A stretch of DNA of 64,000 nucleotides, taken from Microbacterium sp. 18062 (GTDB taxonomy: Bacteria > Actinomycetota > Actinomycetes > Actinomycetales > Microbacteriaceae). The position numbers and the translations under genes are program-made. This document shows, one piece after another, positions 7,910 through 18,521 of the stretch. Where the stretch lies: positions 1-64,000 of the forward strand of contig NZ_CACSKB010000015.1 of the NCBI RefSeq assembly GCF_902706225.1, in the 5' to 3' direction. Positions within the stretch are counted from its first letter, which is position 1, and every line of letters starts with the position of its first letter. Below the pieces are notes generated by a model, which was not told where the DNA came from, did no database searches, and worked only from the letters and a program-made list of their open reading frames with translations.

Positions 7910-8827
7910 ATGTCCGAGACGACCGTGAGCCTGGGACCGAACAAGTACGGCAAGGCCGAGAACCGCGTCGTGCGCATCACGCGCGACACCGGCCGGCACG
8001 AGATCGCCGACCTGAACGTGACCTCGCAGTTGCGCGGCGCGGCGCTGGTCGACTCGTATCTCACCGGCGACAACGCCCTCGTCGTGGCGACGGATACGCA
8101 GAAGAACACGATCTACGCGTTCGCGAAGAAGCACGGCGTCCCCTCGCCGGAGCAGTTCCTGCTCACCCTCGCCGACCATTTCGTCGCGGGCTTCGAATGG
8201 ATCGAGGGCGGGCTGTGGCAGGCCGAGCAGTACGAGTGGGCGCGCATCCTCGTCGAGGGGAAGCCGCACGACCACTCGTTCGTGCGCACGGGCCAGGGCA
8301 CCCGGCTGGCCACCGTCCAGGTGATCGACGGTTCGACCCACGTCACCGGCGGCGTGAAGGACCTCGTCGTGCTGAAGTCGACCGGCAGCGAGTTCCACGG
8401 CTTCCCCCGCGACGAGTACACGACCCTCGTCGAGACGACCGACCGCGTGATGTCGACGAGCGTGACCGGCAGATGGCGGTACCTGCCGGAGGCCGTCGAG
8501 GCGGGGATCGACTACAACGGCCTCTACGAGGAGGTCACCGCCGTGCTGCTGTCGGCCTTCGCGACGGTGCACTCGCTCGCGCTGCAGCAGACGCTGTTCG
8601 AGATGGGCAAGGCGGCGATCCTCGCCCGGCCCGAGATCGCCGAGGTCCGCTTCGCGATGCCCAACAAGCACCACTTCGTCTACGACCTGTCGCCGTTCGG
8701 GCTGGAGAACCCGAACGAGGTGTTCCACGCCGACGATCGCCCCTACGGCCTCATCGAGGGCACGGTCGTGCGCGACGGCGCCGCACCCGCACCAGAGGCA
8801 TGGACGGACGTGCCGACCTTCGTGTGA
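7910..8827 (+). CDS. Urate oxidase (cofactor-free uricase)
   Basis: A 305-residue cofactor-independent uricase that oxidises urate to 5-hydroxyisourate. The catalytic Lys15 (YGK), Thr61 (VVATDTQKNTIY) and His254 (NKHHF) are all present, and the two T-fold halves give the usual length of ~300. GAAGGAGA lies just before ATG 7910. The product feeds UraH and UraD, encoded 3 kb away. It is transcribed alone, divergent from its likely regulator, with two operator-like repeats upstream. Confidence 0.96.
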   Translation: MSETTVSLGPNKYGKAENRVVRITRDTGRHEIADLNVTSQLRGAALVDSYLTGDNALVVATDTQKNTIYAFAKKHGVPSPEQFLLTLADHFVAGFEWIEGGLWQAEQYEWARILVEGKPHDHSFVRTGQGTRLATVQVIDGSTHVTGGVKDLVVLKSTGSEFHGFPRDEYTTLVETTDRVMSTSVTGRWRYLPEAVEAGIDYNGLYEEVTAVLLSAFATVHSLALQQTLFEMGKAAILARPEIAEVRFAMPNKHHFVYDLSPFGLENPNEVFHADDRPYGLIEGTVVRDGAAPAPEAWTDVPTFV

Positions 8828-8900
8828 TCCGCCGCCGCTTCGCTCCCTGGGCGAGGAGCAAACCTCCGAGTCGAAAGGTCGCGGAGCCCGTTCCGCGCGG

Positions 8901-8985
8901 GCGCTTCGTCTCGCTACGCTCGCTCAGCGACCGGGGCTTCACCATCCCGCGAAACGCCCCGCTGGGCTCGGAGAAACCGCCTCGT
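8901..8985. repeat. Dispersed ~90-bp repeat (TTCGTCTCGCT...CAGCGACCGG)
   Basis: The core TTCGTCTCGCTACGCTCGCT followed by CAGCGACCGG recurs at 50602-50690 (inverted) and 63519-63604, with looser copies at 20611-20690 and 52240-52330. Downstream GCTGGGCTCGGAGAA resembles GCAGGGGCCCTGAGAA of the other copies. An inverted half-copy precedes it at about 8832-8880. With the next element it fills most of the 346-bp gap after uricase; no gene is seen there. Confidence 0.7.
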
Positions 8986-8989
8986 TCGT

Positions 8990-9075
8990 AACTCATGACA
9001 TTTCGCACCGGCACTGCGGTCGTGCCCGGGGATCTCGCGGTTCCGTCCGAGCATCGCCAGCGGATGTCATGAGTT
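8990..9075. repeat. Palindromic element (family B, copy 1)
   Basis: AACTCATGACAT (8990-9001) pairs with ATGTCATGAGTT (9064-9075) around a 62-bp interior. A second copy with the same interior length is at 63700-63785. Confidence 0.75.
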
Positions 9076-9173
9076 CCGCACACGTCTGGGGCGGAACGAG
9101 CCCGCACCCGATCACGCCTGCGCCATCCGTGCCCGCCACCCACCCGCGCCATCCGTGCCCCGCTCCCGCCCCC

Positions 9174-10379
9174 TCAGGCCGCGTGGACGAACGTCGCCGT
9201 CCCCGAGGCGACGGCGAGTGCGGCGCCCATCAGCATGGTGCGCATCGCGCGCTCGGTGCCGTCGGCGACGAACTCGGCGCCGCGCGCACAGGCCTCCTCG
9301 AGATCGACCGGCGACGGCAGGATGCACTGGATGGCGTCGATCCCCGTCGCGTACACGGCATCGGCGTGCGCGCCGATCGTGCCCGCCATCGCCAGCACGG
9401 GCTTGCCCTGGGCCTTCGCGCGGCGCGCGACCTCGGCGGGCACCTTGCCGTGCGGGGTCTGCGCGTCGATCGAGCCCTCGGCCGTCACGACCAGGTCGGC
9501 GCCGGCGATCGCGGCGTCGAGATCGATCGACTCCAGCAGCACGTCGAACCGCGGTCGGAGCCTCGCCCCGACCGCGGCGAGGCCCGCGCCCAGCCCACCG
9601 GATGCGCCTGTGCCGAGCCCCCGGCGCAGGTCGCGCCCCGCGGCCCCGGGCACGTCGCGCTCGAGCAGCTGCGACCAGCGTTTCAGGATCTTCGCGAGCC
9701 GGTCGACCTGCGCGGGCGTGGCGCCCTTCTGCGGCCCGAACACCCGGGCGACGCCCCGGGGGCCGGTGAGCACGTTCGTCGGGTTGCAGGCGACCTCGAG
9801 GGCGACGTCGGCCAGGCGCGGGTCGAGGCCGGCCGCATCGATCCGCACGACCCGGCGCAGTCCGCGAGCGCCGTCGGGCACCTGCCGGCCCTCCGCGTCG
9901 AGCAGGCGCATCCCGAGGGCCGCGAGCGCGCCCGCCCCGCCGTCGGACGTGCCGGAATCCCCGCATCCGATCAGGACGCGCCGGCAGCCGAGGTCCAGCG
10001 CGTGGCGGATGAGCTCGCCGACTCCGCGGGTCGAGGTGCGCAACGGATTGCGCGCCTCGCGCGGGACCAGGCGCAGCCCGGCGGCCGCCGCCATCTCGAC
10101 CACCGCGGTCGAGCCGTCGCCGAGCACCGCGAAGTGGCTGTCTACGGGAGCGCCGGTGGGCCCGGTCACCCGCCGGCGCACGATGCGCCCGCCGGTCGCC
10201 GCCGCGAGCGCCGCCGCGGTCCCCTCGCCGCCGTCGACGATCGGGAGGCAGACGACCTCGGCGCCGGGCACGACGCGGCGGATGCCCTCGGACACCGCGG
10301 CGGCGACGGTGTCGGCGTCGAGCGACTCCTTGAAGCCGCTGGGGGCGACCAGGACGTGGAACGGGGAGCTGGTGTTCAT
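9174..10379 (-). CDS. Glycerate kinase
   Basis: A 401-residue glycerate kinase of the GarK/GlxK family that phosphorylates D-glycerate (2-phosphoglycerate in this family). VLVAPSGFKESLDA at the start, PIVDGGEGT, GCGDSGTSDGG and the TAEGSIDAQTPHGKVP segment are family hallmarks. AGAAGGAGAA precedes ATG 10379. It lies 350 bp from uricase and shares an operon with an SLC13 carrier. Allantoin breakdown yields glyoxylate, which many bacteria convert to glycerate, so the placement is suggestive; however gcl, hyi and glxR are not in this window. Confidence 0.93.
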   Translation of the reverse strand: MNTSSPFHVLVAPSGFKESLDADTVAAAVSEGIRRVVPGAEVVCLPIVDGGEGTAAALAAATGGRIVRRRVTGPTGAPVDSHFAVLGDGSTAVVEMAAAAGLRLVPREARNPLRTSTRGVGELIRHALDLGCRRVLIGCGDSGTSDGGAGALAALGMRLLDAEGRQVPDGARGLRRVVRIDAAGLDPRLADVALEVACNPTNVLTGPRGVARVFGPQKGATPAQVDRLAKILKRWSQLLERDVPGAAGRDLRRGLGTGASGGLGAGLAAVGARLRPRFDVLLESIDLDAAIAGADLVVTAEGSIDAQTPHGKVPAEVARRAKAQGKPVLAMAGTIGAHADAVYATGIDAIQCILPSPVDLEEACARGAEFVADGTERAMRTMLMGAALAVASGTATFVHAA

Positions 10380-10450
10380 GGGGTTCTCCTTCTGAGGGGT
10401 GGCACCGGATGGCGCCGGTCGTCGTGGGGCAGTTGCGGGTTGCGCGGGAC

Positions 10451-11908
10451 TCAGCTCATGAGCGGCACGCCGAGCACCGGCCACCAGAACAGTGCGGCGA
10501 GCACCACCGCCGCGATCGCGTAGGGCGCGAGCACCGCTGAGAACGCCCCGAGCGTGCGCCGGTCGAAGGTCGCGACGCCGCCGACGTCCGCGAACATCGC
10601 GACGGGCTTCGCCGACGAGGTCAGCGTCAGACAGAACCCCGCGGCCGCCGTCGAGGCGAGCGCCGCCGCCGCCGGATCGAGCCCGACGGCGGGCGCCACG
10701 GCGAGAACGATGGGCACGAGCACGCTCGAGCGCGCCGAACGCGACTGCACGACCAGGTGCGCGAACGCCGAGGCGACGACGATCGCGAGCAGCGCCGTCG
10801 CGGGGTGCCCGCCCGCCAGCGGCGCGAACGCGGCGTCGGCGAGGGATGCGGCCGCGCCGCTGTCGACGAACGCCGTGCCGATCGCCAGGGTCGCGGCGAG
10901 GAACAGCAGGAGCGACCACGGCACGGCGCCGAGCGCCTGCCTCGGCGCCGTGGTTCCGGTGCCGGGCGAGATCGACACGATCGCGCCGATCAGCGCGACG
11001 ACCGCCGGATGCAGGCCGTGCAGCGGCTCCGTAAGCCACAGCGCGACGACGGCGACGAGCGTCACCCCCGCCCGCCATTCGGCGGGACGCAGTCGTCCGC
11101 GGGGATGGTCCGGGGCCGCCGCGATGCGTTCGGCGACGGAGCCGACGGCGGCGGCGCGGTCCTCGCGGGACAGGAACGCGCACAGCACGACCTCGGCGGC
11201 GATGTGACAGGTGAGCACGGCGAGCGGCGCGCCGAGGGCGAGCCAGAGCAGGAACGAGATCTCCGTGCCCGTCGACACGCGCACGAGCTCGGCGGCGATG
11301 AGGTGCGCGCCCGCGCCGAGGATCGAGGCGAACGCCGACAGCAGGATCACGGCCGGGAAGAGCAGCGAGAACCCGACCTGCAGCCCGCGGGTCGGCAGGG
11401 CCGCCCCGAGCGTGCGGAACAGCGGCAGCGCGAGCGCTGCGCGGCCGCTCGTGGCGGGCATCGCGAACACGGTGAGGGTGAGTGCGACCGTGGTGAGGTG
11501 CGCGAGGCCACGCACCGTCCTCGCCCGACTCACGAGAGCGGCCGAGACCCGCTCGACCAGGCCCGACGCTCCGATGCCGGCGGCGAGCATGCACGAGCCG
11601 ATCAGCAGCCAGATCGTGGAGTCGCCCAGAGCGGCGAACAGGTCGGCACTCGGCAGCACCCCGGCGATCACGAGCGCGAGGGCCGCGCCGAGGGCCACGA
11701 GGGTGTCGTCGAGGCGGCTGGCGGCCCAGGCGACCGTGGCGACCGCGAAGACGCACACGACGACCCGCTGGTCCGTGCTCCAGGAGGCGGTCGCCGTCCA
11801 GGCCGCGCCGCCGGCGAGCGCCAGCGCCACGAACGAGAGCGCCGGACGCACGAGGCGCGCGGGGGCGGCTGCGGCGGAAGGGGCCGTGACGGCGGCGGAT
11901 GCGGACAT
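10451..11908 (-). CDS. SLC13 (DASS) family carrier
   Basis: A 485-residue polytopic protein with roughly 11-12 membrane segments and the MPATSGRAAL segment of the divalent anion/sodium symporter group. Such carriers import di- or tricarboxylates, sulfate or related anions. It is 71 bp upstream of glycerate kinase in the same direction, so a two-carbon or three-carbon acid such as glycerate is possible but unproven. The first ~17 residues are Ala/Pro-rich. GGAG sits 6 nt before ATG 11908. Confidence 0.8.
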   Translation of the reverse strand: MSASAAVTAPSAAAAPARLVRPALSFVALALAGGAAWTATASWSTDQRVVVCVFAVATVAWAASRLDDTLVALGAALALVIAGVLPSADLFAALGDSTIWLLIGSCMLAAGIGASGLVERVSAALVSRARTVRGLAHLTTVALTLTVFAMPATSGRAALALPLFRTLGAALPTRGLQVGFSLLFPAVILLSAFASILGAGAHLIAAELVRVSTGTEISFLLWLALGAPLAVLTCHIAAEVVLCAFLSREDRAAAVGSVAERIAAAPDHPRGRLRPAEWRAGVTLVAVVALWLTEPLHGLHPAVVALIGAIVSISPGTGTTAPRQALGAVPWSLLLFLAATLAIGTAFVDSGAAASLADAAFAPLAGGHPATALLAIVVASAFAHLVVQSRSARSSVLVPIVLAVAPAVGLDPAAAALASTAAAGFCLTLTSSAKPVAMFADVGGVATFDRRTLGAFSAVLAPYAIAAVVLAALFWWPVLGVPLMS

Positions 11909-12041
11909 GCGCTCCAGCCTCGATCCGCCGGCTAAGGCGGGGACGAGGGCTCCGTGAGCGATTCCTTACCCGGATGAGGCCGTTCTTAGCCTCGCCCGCC
12001 GAGAGGCCCGCGGCCGCCTCCGCGACCGGTGCACGTGCCGC

Positions 12042-12698
12042 TCACACCAGCCGGTACCCCATGCCGCGAACGGTCTCGATGCGCTCGGAGCCGAACTTCT
12101 GCCGCAGGTACCCGATGTACACGTCGGCGACGTTCGACCCCGGGTCGAAGTCGTAGCCCCACACGCGGCTCAGCAGCTGCTCGCGGCTGAGCACCTGCCC
12201 GGCGTTGCGCACGAGCTCCTCGGCGAGCGCGAACTCCCGCGCCGACAGCTCCACGGACCGCTCGCCCACGTGCGCCCTGCGCGTGCGGATGTCCAGCCGC
12301 AGGTCATGACGGCGAAGCTCGGTCGGCGCCGCCGGATCGTCGCGGGTCATGCGCAGCCGGATGCGGGCGACCAGCTCGTCGAAGCGGAAGGGCTTGCCGA
12401 GATAGTCGTCGGCGCCGCCTTCGAGACCTGCGACGGTGTCCTCGAGCTCGACGCGCGCGGTCAGCATGATGACCGGCAGCCTCGACCCGGATCCGCGCAG
12501 CTGCTCCAGCACCTCGAAGCCGTCCATCTCGGGCAGGTTCACATCGAGCACGAGCAGGTCGAACTCGCCGGTCTGCGCCAGCCGCAGCGCCTCGGTGCCG
12601 GTCGTCGCGACGCGGGTCGCGAAGCCGGCGGAGCGCAGGCCCTTGTCGATGAAGCCCGAGATCCGCGCCTCGTCGTCGGCGATCAGGATGGATGCCAC
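12042..12698 (-). CDS. OmpR-family response regulator
   Basis: A 218-residue response regulator: receiver domain (1-115) with acidic pocket D8/D9, phospho-acceptor D52, T80 and K102, then a winged-helix DNA-binding domain (about 125-215) ending in ETVRGMGYRLV. Its start lies 16 bp inside the end of the histidine kinase gene, so it is translationally coupled behind the kinase, an order less usual than regulator first. Target genes are unknown; the neighbouring SLC13 carrier and phosphotransferase are candidates only by position. Confidence 0.93.
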   Translation of the reverse strand: MASILIADDEARISGFIDKGLRSAGFATRVATTGTEALRLAQTGEFDLLVLDVNLPEMDGFEVLEQLRGSGSRLPVIMLTARVELEDTVAGLEGGADDYLGKPFRFDELVARIRLRMTRDDPAAPTELRRHDLRLDIRTRRAHVGERSVELSAREFALAEELVRNAGQVLSREQLLSRVWGYDFDPGSNVADVYIGYLRQKFGSERIETVRGMGYRLV

Positions 12699-14167
12699 GT
12701 CGTCTCCTCCGCGTTCGCCCGCGCCGGAGCCGCCGTGCGGGGTACCGACAGTATGAACACCGCCCCACCCCCCACGGCATCCTCAACCCTGACGTCGCCG
12801 CCGTGCGCACGGGCGATCACCCGCACGATGTTCAGCCCCAGGCCGCTGCCGGCGCGCCCACCGGTGTCCTCGCCGCGCTGGAACCTCTCGAACACGACCT
12901 CCTTCATCGCGTCGGGGACGCCGGGACCGTGATCACGCGCCCGCAGCTGCAGCATCCCGTCGACGAGCACGCTGCCGATCGCGATGCGCCCGCCTCCGTG
13001 GGTCACGGCGTTCTGCACGAGCTGGAGCATGGCCTGGGTGATGCGGGCCGCATCCAGCGGCACAACTCCTTCCGCGATCGCACCGGTCACGACCTCGGCG
13101 CCGGCGATGCCGGATGCCTTCCGCACGATCTGCTCGACGAGGTCGGCCACGTCGACGGGACGCACCGTGATCGGCGCGGGGCCGTGCAGCGACGCCGCCG
13201 CGGCGAGATCCTGCACGAGCGTGCCCATCCGCGCCAGCTCGTCGACCGCGAGGGACTGCGTCTGCCGCACGTCCTCGGGGTCGGCCGGATCCATGACCTC
13301 CACGTAGCCGCGGACGATCGTGATGGGGGTCTTCAGCTCGTGACCGACGTCGCTGAGCAGCTGCCGCTGCGAATCCAGCGCGCCGTCGAGCCGGTCGAGC
13401 ATGTCGTTCATCGTGCCCGCGAGCTCGGAGACGTCGTCGCGACCCTCGATCGGCAGGCGCTCGGAGAGGGCGTGGGCCGAGACCCGCGCCGCCGTCTCCC
13501 GCATGCGCCGGAGGGGTCGCAGCAGACGCGTCGCGACGATCCCGCCGGCGGCGGCGATCACCGCGACCATGACGGCGGAGGCGATCAGGTAGGCCCGCGC
13601 GGCGGTGTTGATCTCCGCGAGCTCCGCGCCCACGTCGTAGGCCATCGCGTAGATCACCGCGCCGGGTTCGGCTCCCTCCTCGACCGCGATCGGCGCCGCG
13701 AGGTAGCGCCACTGCACCCCGTGCTCGGCGTAGGTTCCGATGCGCGCCTGCCCGTCGGCCGCCTGCTCCGCGGCGAACCCGGCGAACTCCGGCACCGCGG
13801 TCAGGTCGACGTCGAGCTGAACCCCCGGCACGAGCGTCACCCTGCCGTCCTCGATCCCGAGCGCTCCGGTGTTGTCGTCGGGGCTCATTCGCTGCACGAC
13901 CGCGTACAGCGCTGCCGCCGAGCTGCTCCAGGCCGTCTGCTCCTCGGCGGCGGGGTCGCCCGCCGCGACGATGTAACGCGCGGTCTCGAGGTTCGCGGCG
14001 AGCCGCTCGTCGATCTGGGTGAGCACGCGGGCACGCTCGAACACGTACACGACGCCTCCCACCGACATCACCCCGATGGCTGCGACGACCGTGATCACGA
14101 GGGTGATGCGGGTGCGGACCGAGATCGCGCGCCGTCTTCGCGGAGTCGGCGCGGGCTCGTCGGTCAC
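12683..14167 (-). CDS. Sensor histidine kinase
   Basis: A 494-residue membrane kinase: TM1 about 21-43, an extracytoplasmic sensor of ~145 residues, TM2 about 191-213, HAMP (214-265), DHp domain with His276 in SDVGHELKTP, and a C-terminal ATPase domain with GSGLGLNIV. It phosphorylates the coupled OmpR regulator. GTG 14167 was chosen because the frame before it is not conserved-looking and a GATACT box lies 6 nt upstream (plus 14174-14179), consistent with a leaderless start. No known sensor fold is evident. Confidence 0.9.
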   Translation of the reverse strand: MTDEPAPTPRRRRAISVRTRITLVITVVAAIGVMSVGGVVYVFERARVLTQIDERLAANLETARYIVAAGDPAAEEQTAWSSSAAALYAVVQRMSPDDNTGALGIEDGRVTLVPGVQLDVDLTAVPEFAGFAAEQAADGQARIGTYAEHGVQWRYLAAPIAVEEGAEPGAVIYAMAYDVGAELAEINTAARAYLIASAVMVAVIAAAGGIVATRLLRPLRRMRETAARVSAHALSERLPIEGRDDVSELAGTMNDMLDRLDGALDSQRQLLSDVGHELKTPITIVRGYVEVMDPADPEDVRQTQSLAVDELARMGTLVQDLAAAASLHGPAPITVRPVDVADLVEQIVRKASGIAGAEVVTGAIAEGVVPLDAARITQAMLQLVQNAVTHGGGRIAIGSVLVDGMLQLRARDHGPGVPDAMKEVVFERFQRGEDTGGRAGSGLGLNIVRVIARAHGGDVRVEDAVGGGAVFILSVPRTAAPARANAEETTWHPS

Positions 14168-14251
14168 CTGCCCAGTATCGGGGGCGGGCCGGTGTCGTCG
14201 CGCCCATCTAAGAAAGGTCTCACGGTACGGGGCGGCATGACGTGCTCTGAT

Positions 14252-15421
14252 ATGAGGGTGTCCCATCGCGTCGCCCCGCCCGAGCCGGCCGGCCTCCTCG
14301 AGAGCACGCCGCCCGACGCGGGCGGCCCCGTCGAGAGCGCGCTGCTCGCCGACGCGCTCGGGATCCCGGTCGAGCGGATGCGGCCGATCCACCGCTCGCC
14401 GATGGGGGCGGGCTCGATCGCGGGCTTCGAGGTGCGGCAGGACGACGGCCCCCCGGTCACCGCCTACGTCGACACGTCCCGGCTGCCGGTGCCGGCGGAG
14501 ACCGGCCTCGCCCTCGCCGATCATGCCAGGGTGTGGCTGCATCCCGCCGACCCGCATCTGCCCGCCCTGGCCCCGATCGCCTTCGGCTCGGCGGCGGCGG
14601 CCCTGCTCGACCGCATCGGCGTGCACACCACGGGACCCGTCCGGCTCGTCGCCTACCGTCCGGCGCGCCGTGCCGTCGCCGCCGTCCCGACCGACGAGGG
14701 GACCCTCTGGGCCAAGGTCGTGCCGCCCGACAGGGTCGAGCGGATCGCCGGCCTGCACGAGACGCTCCGCGCCGCGGGCCTGCCGGTGCCCGCCGTGCGG
14801 TGCTGGGCGCCCGACGGGCTGATCGTCCTCGAGAACGCGGCGGGCCGGGCCGCCACCGAGATCGGGTGGCGGCCCGGGCCGCTCGCCGCCGCGGTCGACG
14901 CGCTGCGCGAGCGCCTCGCGACGGTCGCGACCGGGATGCCGCCACGCGCGGGCATCGATGCCCGGCTCGACTGGTACGAGGGGCGGCTGGTGCGCGCGGC
15001 TCCGGCGTGGGCCGACACCGTCCGACGCGTCGCCGACGCCGCGCGCACGGCCGCGCCCGCCGATCGTCCGCAGACGGTCCACGGCGATCTGCATCTGGGC
15101 CAGCTCTTCCTCGATGACCGGGCACGGATCGTGGGGCTGGTCGACCTCGACACCGTGGCGCCCGGCGACGCCGCCGACGACGAGGCCGCGTTCATCGGCC
15201 ACGCGATCGCCAGCGCCGGGCTCACGCCCGATGCCGGTGCGGCCGGCCGGATGCGGCGTCTCGCCGCCGGGCTGCAGGCCCGCTGGGGCGGGCACCCGCG
15301 CACCCGGTCGCTCACGCTCGTGCACCTGCTCGGCCATGCGCTGACGGCGGCCGAGAGCGGGCACGAGGAGCACCTGCGCTCCCTGCTGGGCACGGCCATG
15401 GACCTGCCCGACGGAACATAA
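14252..15421 (+). CDS. APH-family phosphotransferase
   Basis: About 389 residues of an aminoglycoside-phosphotransferase-like kinase. The catalytic loop VHGDLHLGQLFLDD and metal-binding VDLDTVAPGD are intact, so it should phosphorylate a hydroxyl on a sugar, antibiotic or metabolite. The N-terminal third is divergent. A maltokinase-like role is conceivable with a GH13 glucosidase 1.2 kb downstream, but nothing fixes the substrate. The start is uncertain: ATG 14237, ATG 14252 and GTG 14258 are in frame and none has a clear ribosome site. It diverges from the histidine kinase across ~85 bp. Confidence 0.78.
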   Translation: MRVSHRVAPPEPAGLLESTPPDAGGPVESALLADALGIPVERMRPIHRSPMGAGSIAGFEVRQDDGPPVTAYVDTSRLPVPAETGLALADHARVWLHPADPHLPALAPIAFGSAAAALLDRIGVHTTGPVRLVAYRPARRAVAAVPTDEGTLWAKVVPPDRVERIAGLHETLRAAGLPVPAVRCWAPDGLIVLENAAGRAATEIGWRPGPLAAAVDALRERLATVATGMPPRAGIDARLDWYEGRLVRAAPAWADTVRRVADAARTAAPADRPQTVHGDLHLGQLFLDDRARIVGLVDLDTVAPGDAADDEAAFIGHAIASAGLTPDAGAAGRMRRLAAGLQARWGGHPRTRSLTLVHLLGHALTAAESGHEEHLRSLLGTAMDLPDGT

Positions 15422-15520
15422 GGAGATGCTCATGTGTGCCTTCGGGCGCCTTTACGCCGGCTCGAGAGAGTGAGGGGGGACGCACCGGAACGGTCGCGTC
15501 CGCCCGACCGAGGAGTGACG

Positions 15521-15922
15521 ATGACGAAGAAGAAGTGGATGGCCTACGGCATCACCGGGATCACCGGGATCGGTGTGCTCGCGCTGACGGCGACCGCCGC
15601 CGCCCAGGCCATGGAACTGCGCACATCCGACGGCGAGGTGCTTCTCGGCGGCGCCATCACCGGCCGCGAGAGCGGCATCCTGTCGGGGTCGGAGGTAGAG
15701 CTCGTCGTGCGCGACGACGGGGTCTCGGTCGTGTCGGCCCCCGACCCGCGGACGTTGGGATCCGTCCCGTCCATTCCCTCCGCGCCCGCGCCCGCCCCGG
15801 CCCCCGAGCAGCCGGCGCCCGCTCCTCAGGCCCCGGCCGCATCGGCGCCGTCCGTGCCGTCGGCGCCGTCGGTCCAGTCCGCGCCGTCCGCCGCATCCGT
15901 CGTCTCGGCGCCCTCGAACTGA
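15521..15922 (+). CDS. Small exported Pro/Ala/Ser-rich protein
   Basis: This 133-residue protein is not recognised. It has Lys residues then a hydrophobic segment (about 8-30) that could be a signal peptide or membrane anchor, a short folded-looking stretch (31-75), and a tail of Ala-Pro and Ser-Ala-Pro repeats (80-133) typical of disordered cell-wall spacers. GAGGAG precedes ATG 15521. It is 99 bp downstream of the phosphotransferase and convergent with apt. Codon use matches the neighbours, so it is probably a real gene. Confidence 0.6.
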   Translation: MTKKKWMAYGITGITGIGVLALTATAAAQAMELRTSDGEVLLGGAITGRESGILSGSEVELVVRDDGVSVVSAPDPRTLGSVPSIPSAPAPAPAPEQPAPAPQAPAASAPSVPSAPSVQSAPSAASVVSAPSN

Positions 15923-15953
15923 TCCGCGCCCGCAGCGGGGGCGGGTCCCTGCG

Positions 15954-16508
15954 CTAGACGTGGAACAACGCGTGCAGGCCGTCGGCGCCGAGCGTGTCGC
16001 GTCCGCCGAGACCATCGAGCTCCATGAGCACGGCCGTGCCGGCGACCACGCCGCCGACGCGGACGACGAGCGCGCGTGCGGCCTCGATCGTGCCGCCGGT
16101 GGCGAGCACGTCGTCGAGCAGCAGCACCCGCGCGCCGGCCGGGATGTCGTCGTGCATCTCGATCGTCGCCGTGCCGTACTCGAGCGCGTAGTCGGCGGAT
16201 GCGGCGGGCCGGGGGAGCCTGCCCGCCTTGCGGATCGGGACCAGCCCGACGCCCGACGCGATCGCGGCGGCGCCCGCGAGCAGGAACCCGCGGGCCTCGA
16301 TGCCGGCGACGACGTCGAACCCGCCGGCGAACGGTGCGATCAGGGCGTCGGTGACGGCGCGGAGGGCCGGTCCGTCGACCAGGAGCGGCGCGATGTCGCG
16401 GAAGAGGACCCCGGGCTTCGGATAGTCCGGGATGACCGTGATGAGCCCCTCCGCCCGCGCGAGCGCAGACGCGGGATCGGGAGCGAGGACGGGATCGGGA
16501 TGCGGCAC
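15954..16508 (-). CDS. apt: Adenine phosphoribosyltransferase
   Basis: A 184-residue type I phosphoribosyltransferase that salvages adenine to AMP with PRPP. IPDYPKPGVLFRDI near the N terminus, GIEARGFLLAG, and the PRPP loop LLLDDVLATGGT (about 126-137) are diagnostic of Apt. The length is normal. It is transcribed toward the small Pro-rich gene, with a GC-rich dyad at 15926-15955 between the two ends that may terminate both. Confidence 0.95.
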   Translation of the reverse strand: MPHPDPVLAPDPASALARAEGLITVIPDYPKPGVLFRDIAPLLVDGPALRAVTDALIAPFAGGFDVVAGIEARGFLLAGAAAIASGVGLVPIRKAGRLPRPAASADYALEYGTATIEMHDDIPAGARVLLLDDVLATGGTIEAARALVVRVGGVVAGTAVLMELDGLGGRDTLGADGLHALFHV

Positions 16509-16593
16509 CCGCCCACCCTAACCGCCCGGTGTCCCCCGCCGTGCCGCGGCGCTGCCCGGCCCGCCGCGAATCGAATCGTTACGAGAGTGCCGG

Positions 16594-16599
16594 TACCCT
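16594..16599 (+). promoter_or_regulatory. -10 box TACCCT, leaderless promoter
   Basis: TACCCT is followed by 7 nt and ATG 16607 of the glucosidase gene, with no ribosome site. Confidence 0.55.
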
Positions 16600-16606
16600 G
16601 GTGCGC

Positions 16607-18301
<1,695 letters not shown>

Positions 18302-18321
18302 CCCGCCGGTTCTCCCGCCAC

Positions 18322-18364
18322 ACCTGTCGCATCCTGCCGGTCTCGGCGACCGGATGCGACAGGT
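18322..18364. repeat. Palindromic element (family C, copy 1)
   Basis: ACCTGTCGCATCC (18322-18334) pairs perfectly with GGATGCGACAGGT (18352-18364), with inner CCGGT/ACCGG. A 43-bp relative is at 63820-63862. It could also act as a terminator after the glucosidase. The rest of the 220-bp gap carries a TAGCGT promoter-like box near 18456. Confidence 0.7.
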
Positions 18365-18521
18365 AACCTGCCCCCTTCCCGGGGATCGGGCCGCCGCAAC
18401 ATGCGCGTCACGGAACGTTAACCCGTGCCCCGTCGCGGGGGATCCGCGCGAGCGGCTAGCGTGTTCCCACGCCGACAGCCTCCTCCGTCCCCCCGGAGCA
18501 GACCGCACTGGAGAATCGCGT

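Noticed and set aside
8901-9075. CRISPR-like clustered repeats
   Set aside because: The repeats are dispersed, palindromic, unequal in spacing and have no spacer array or cas genes.
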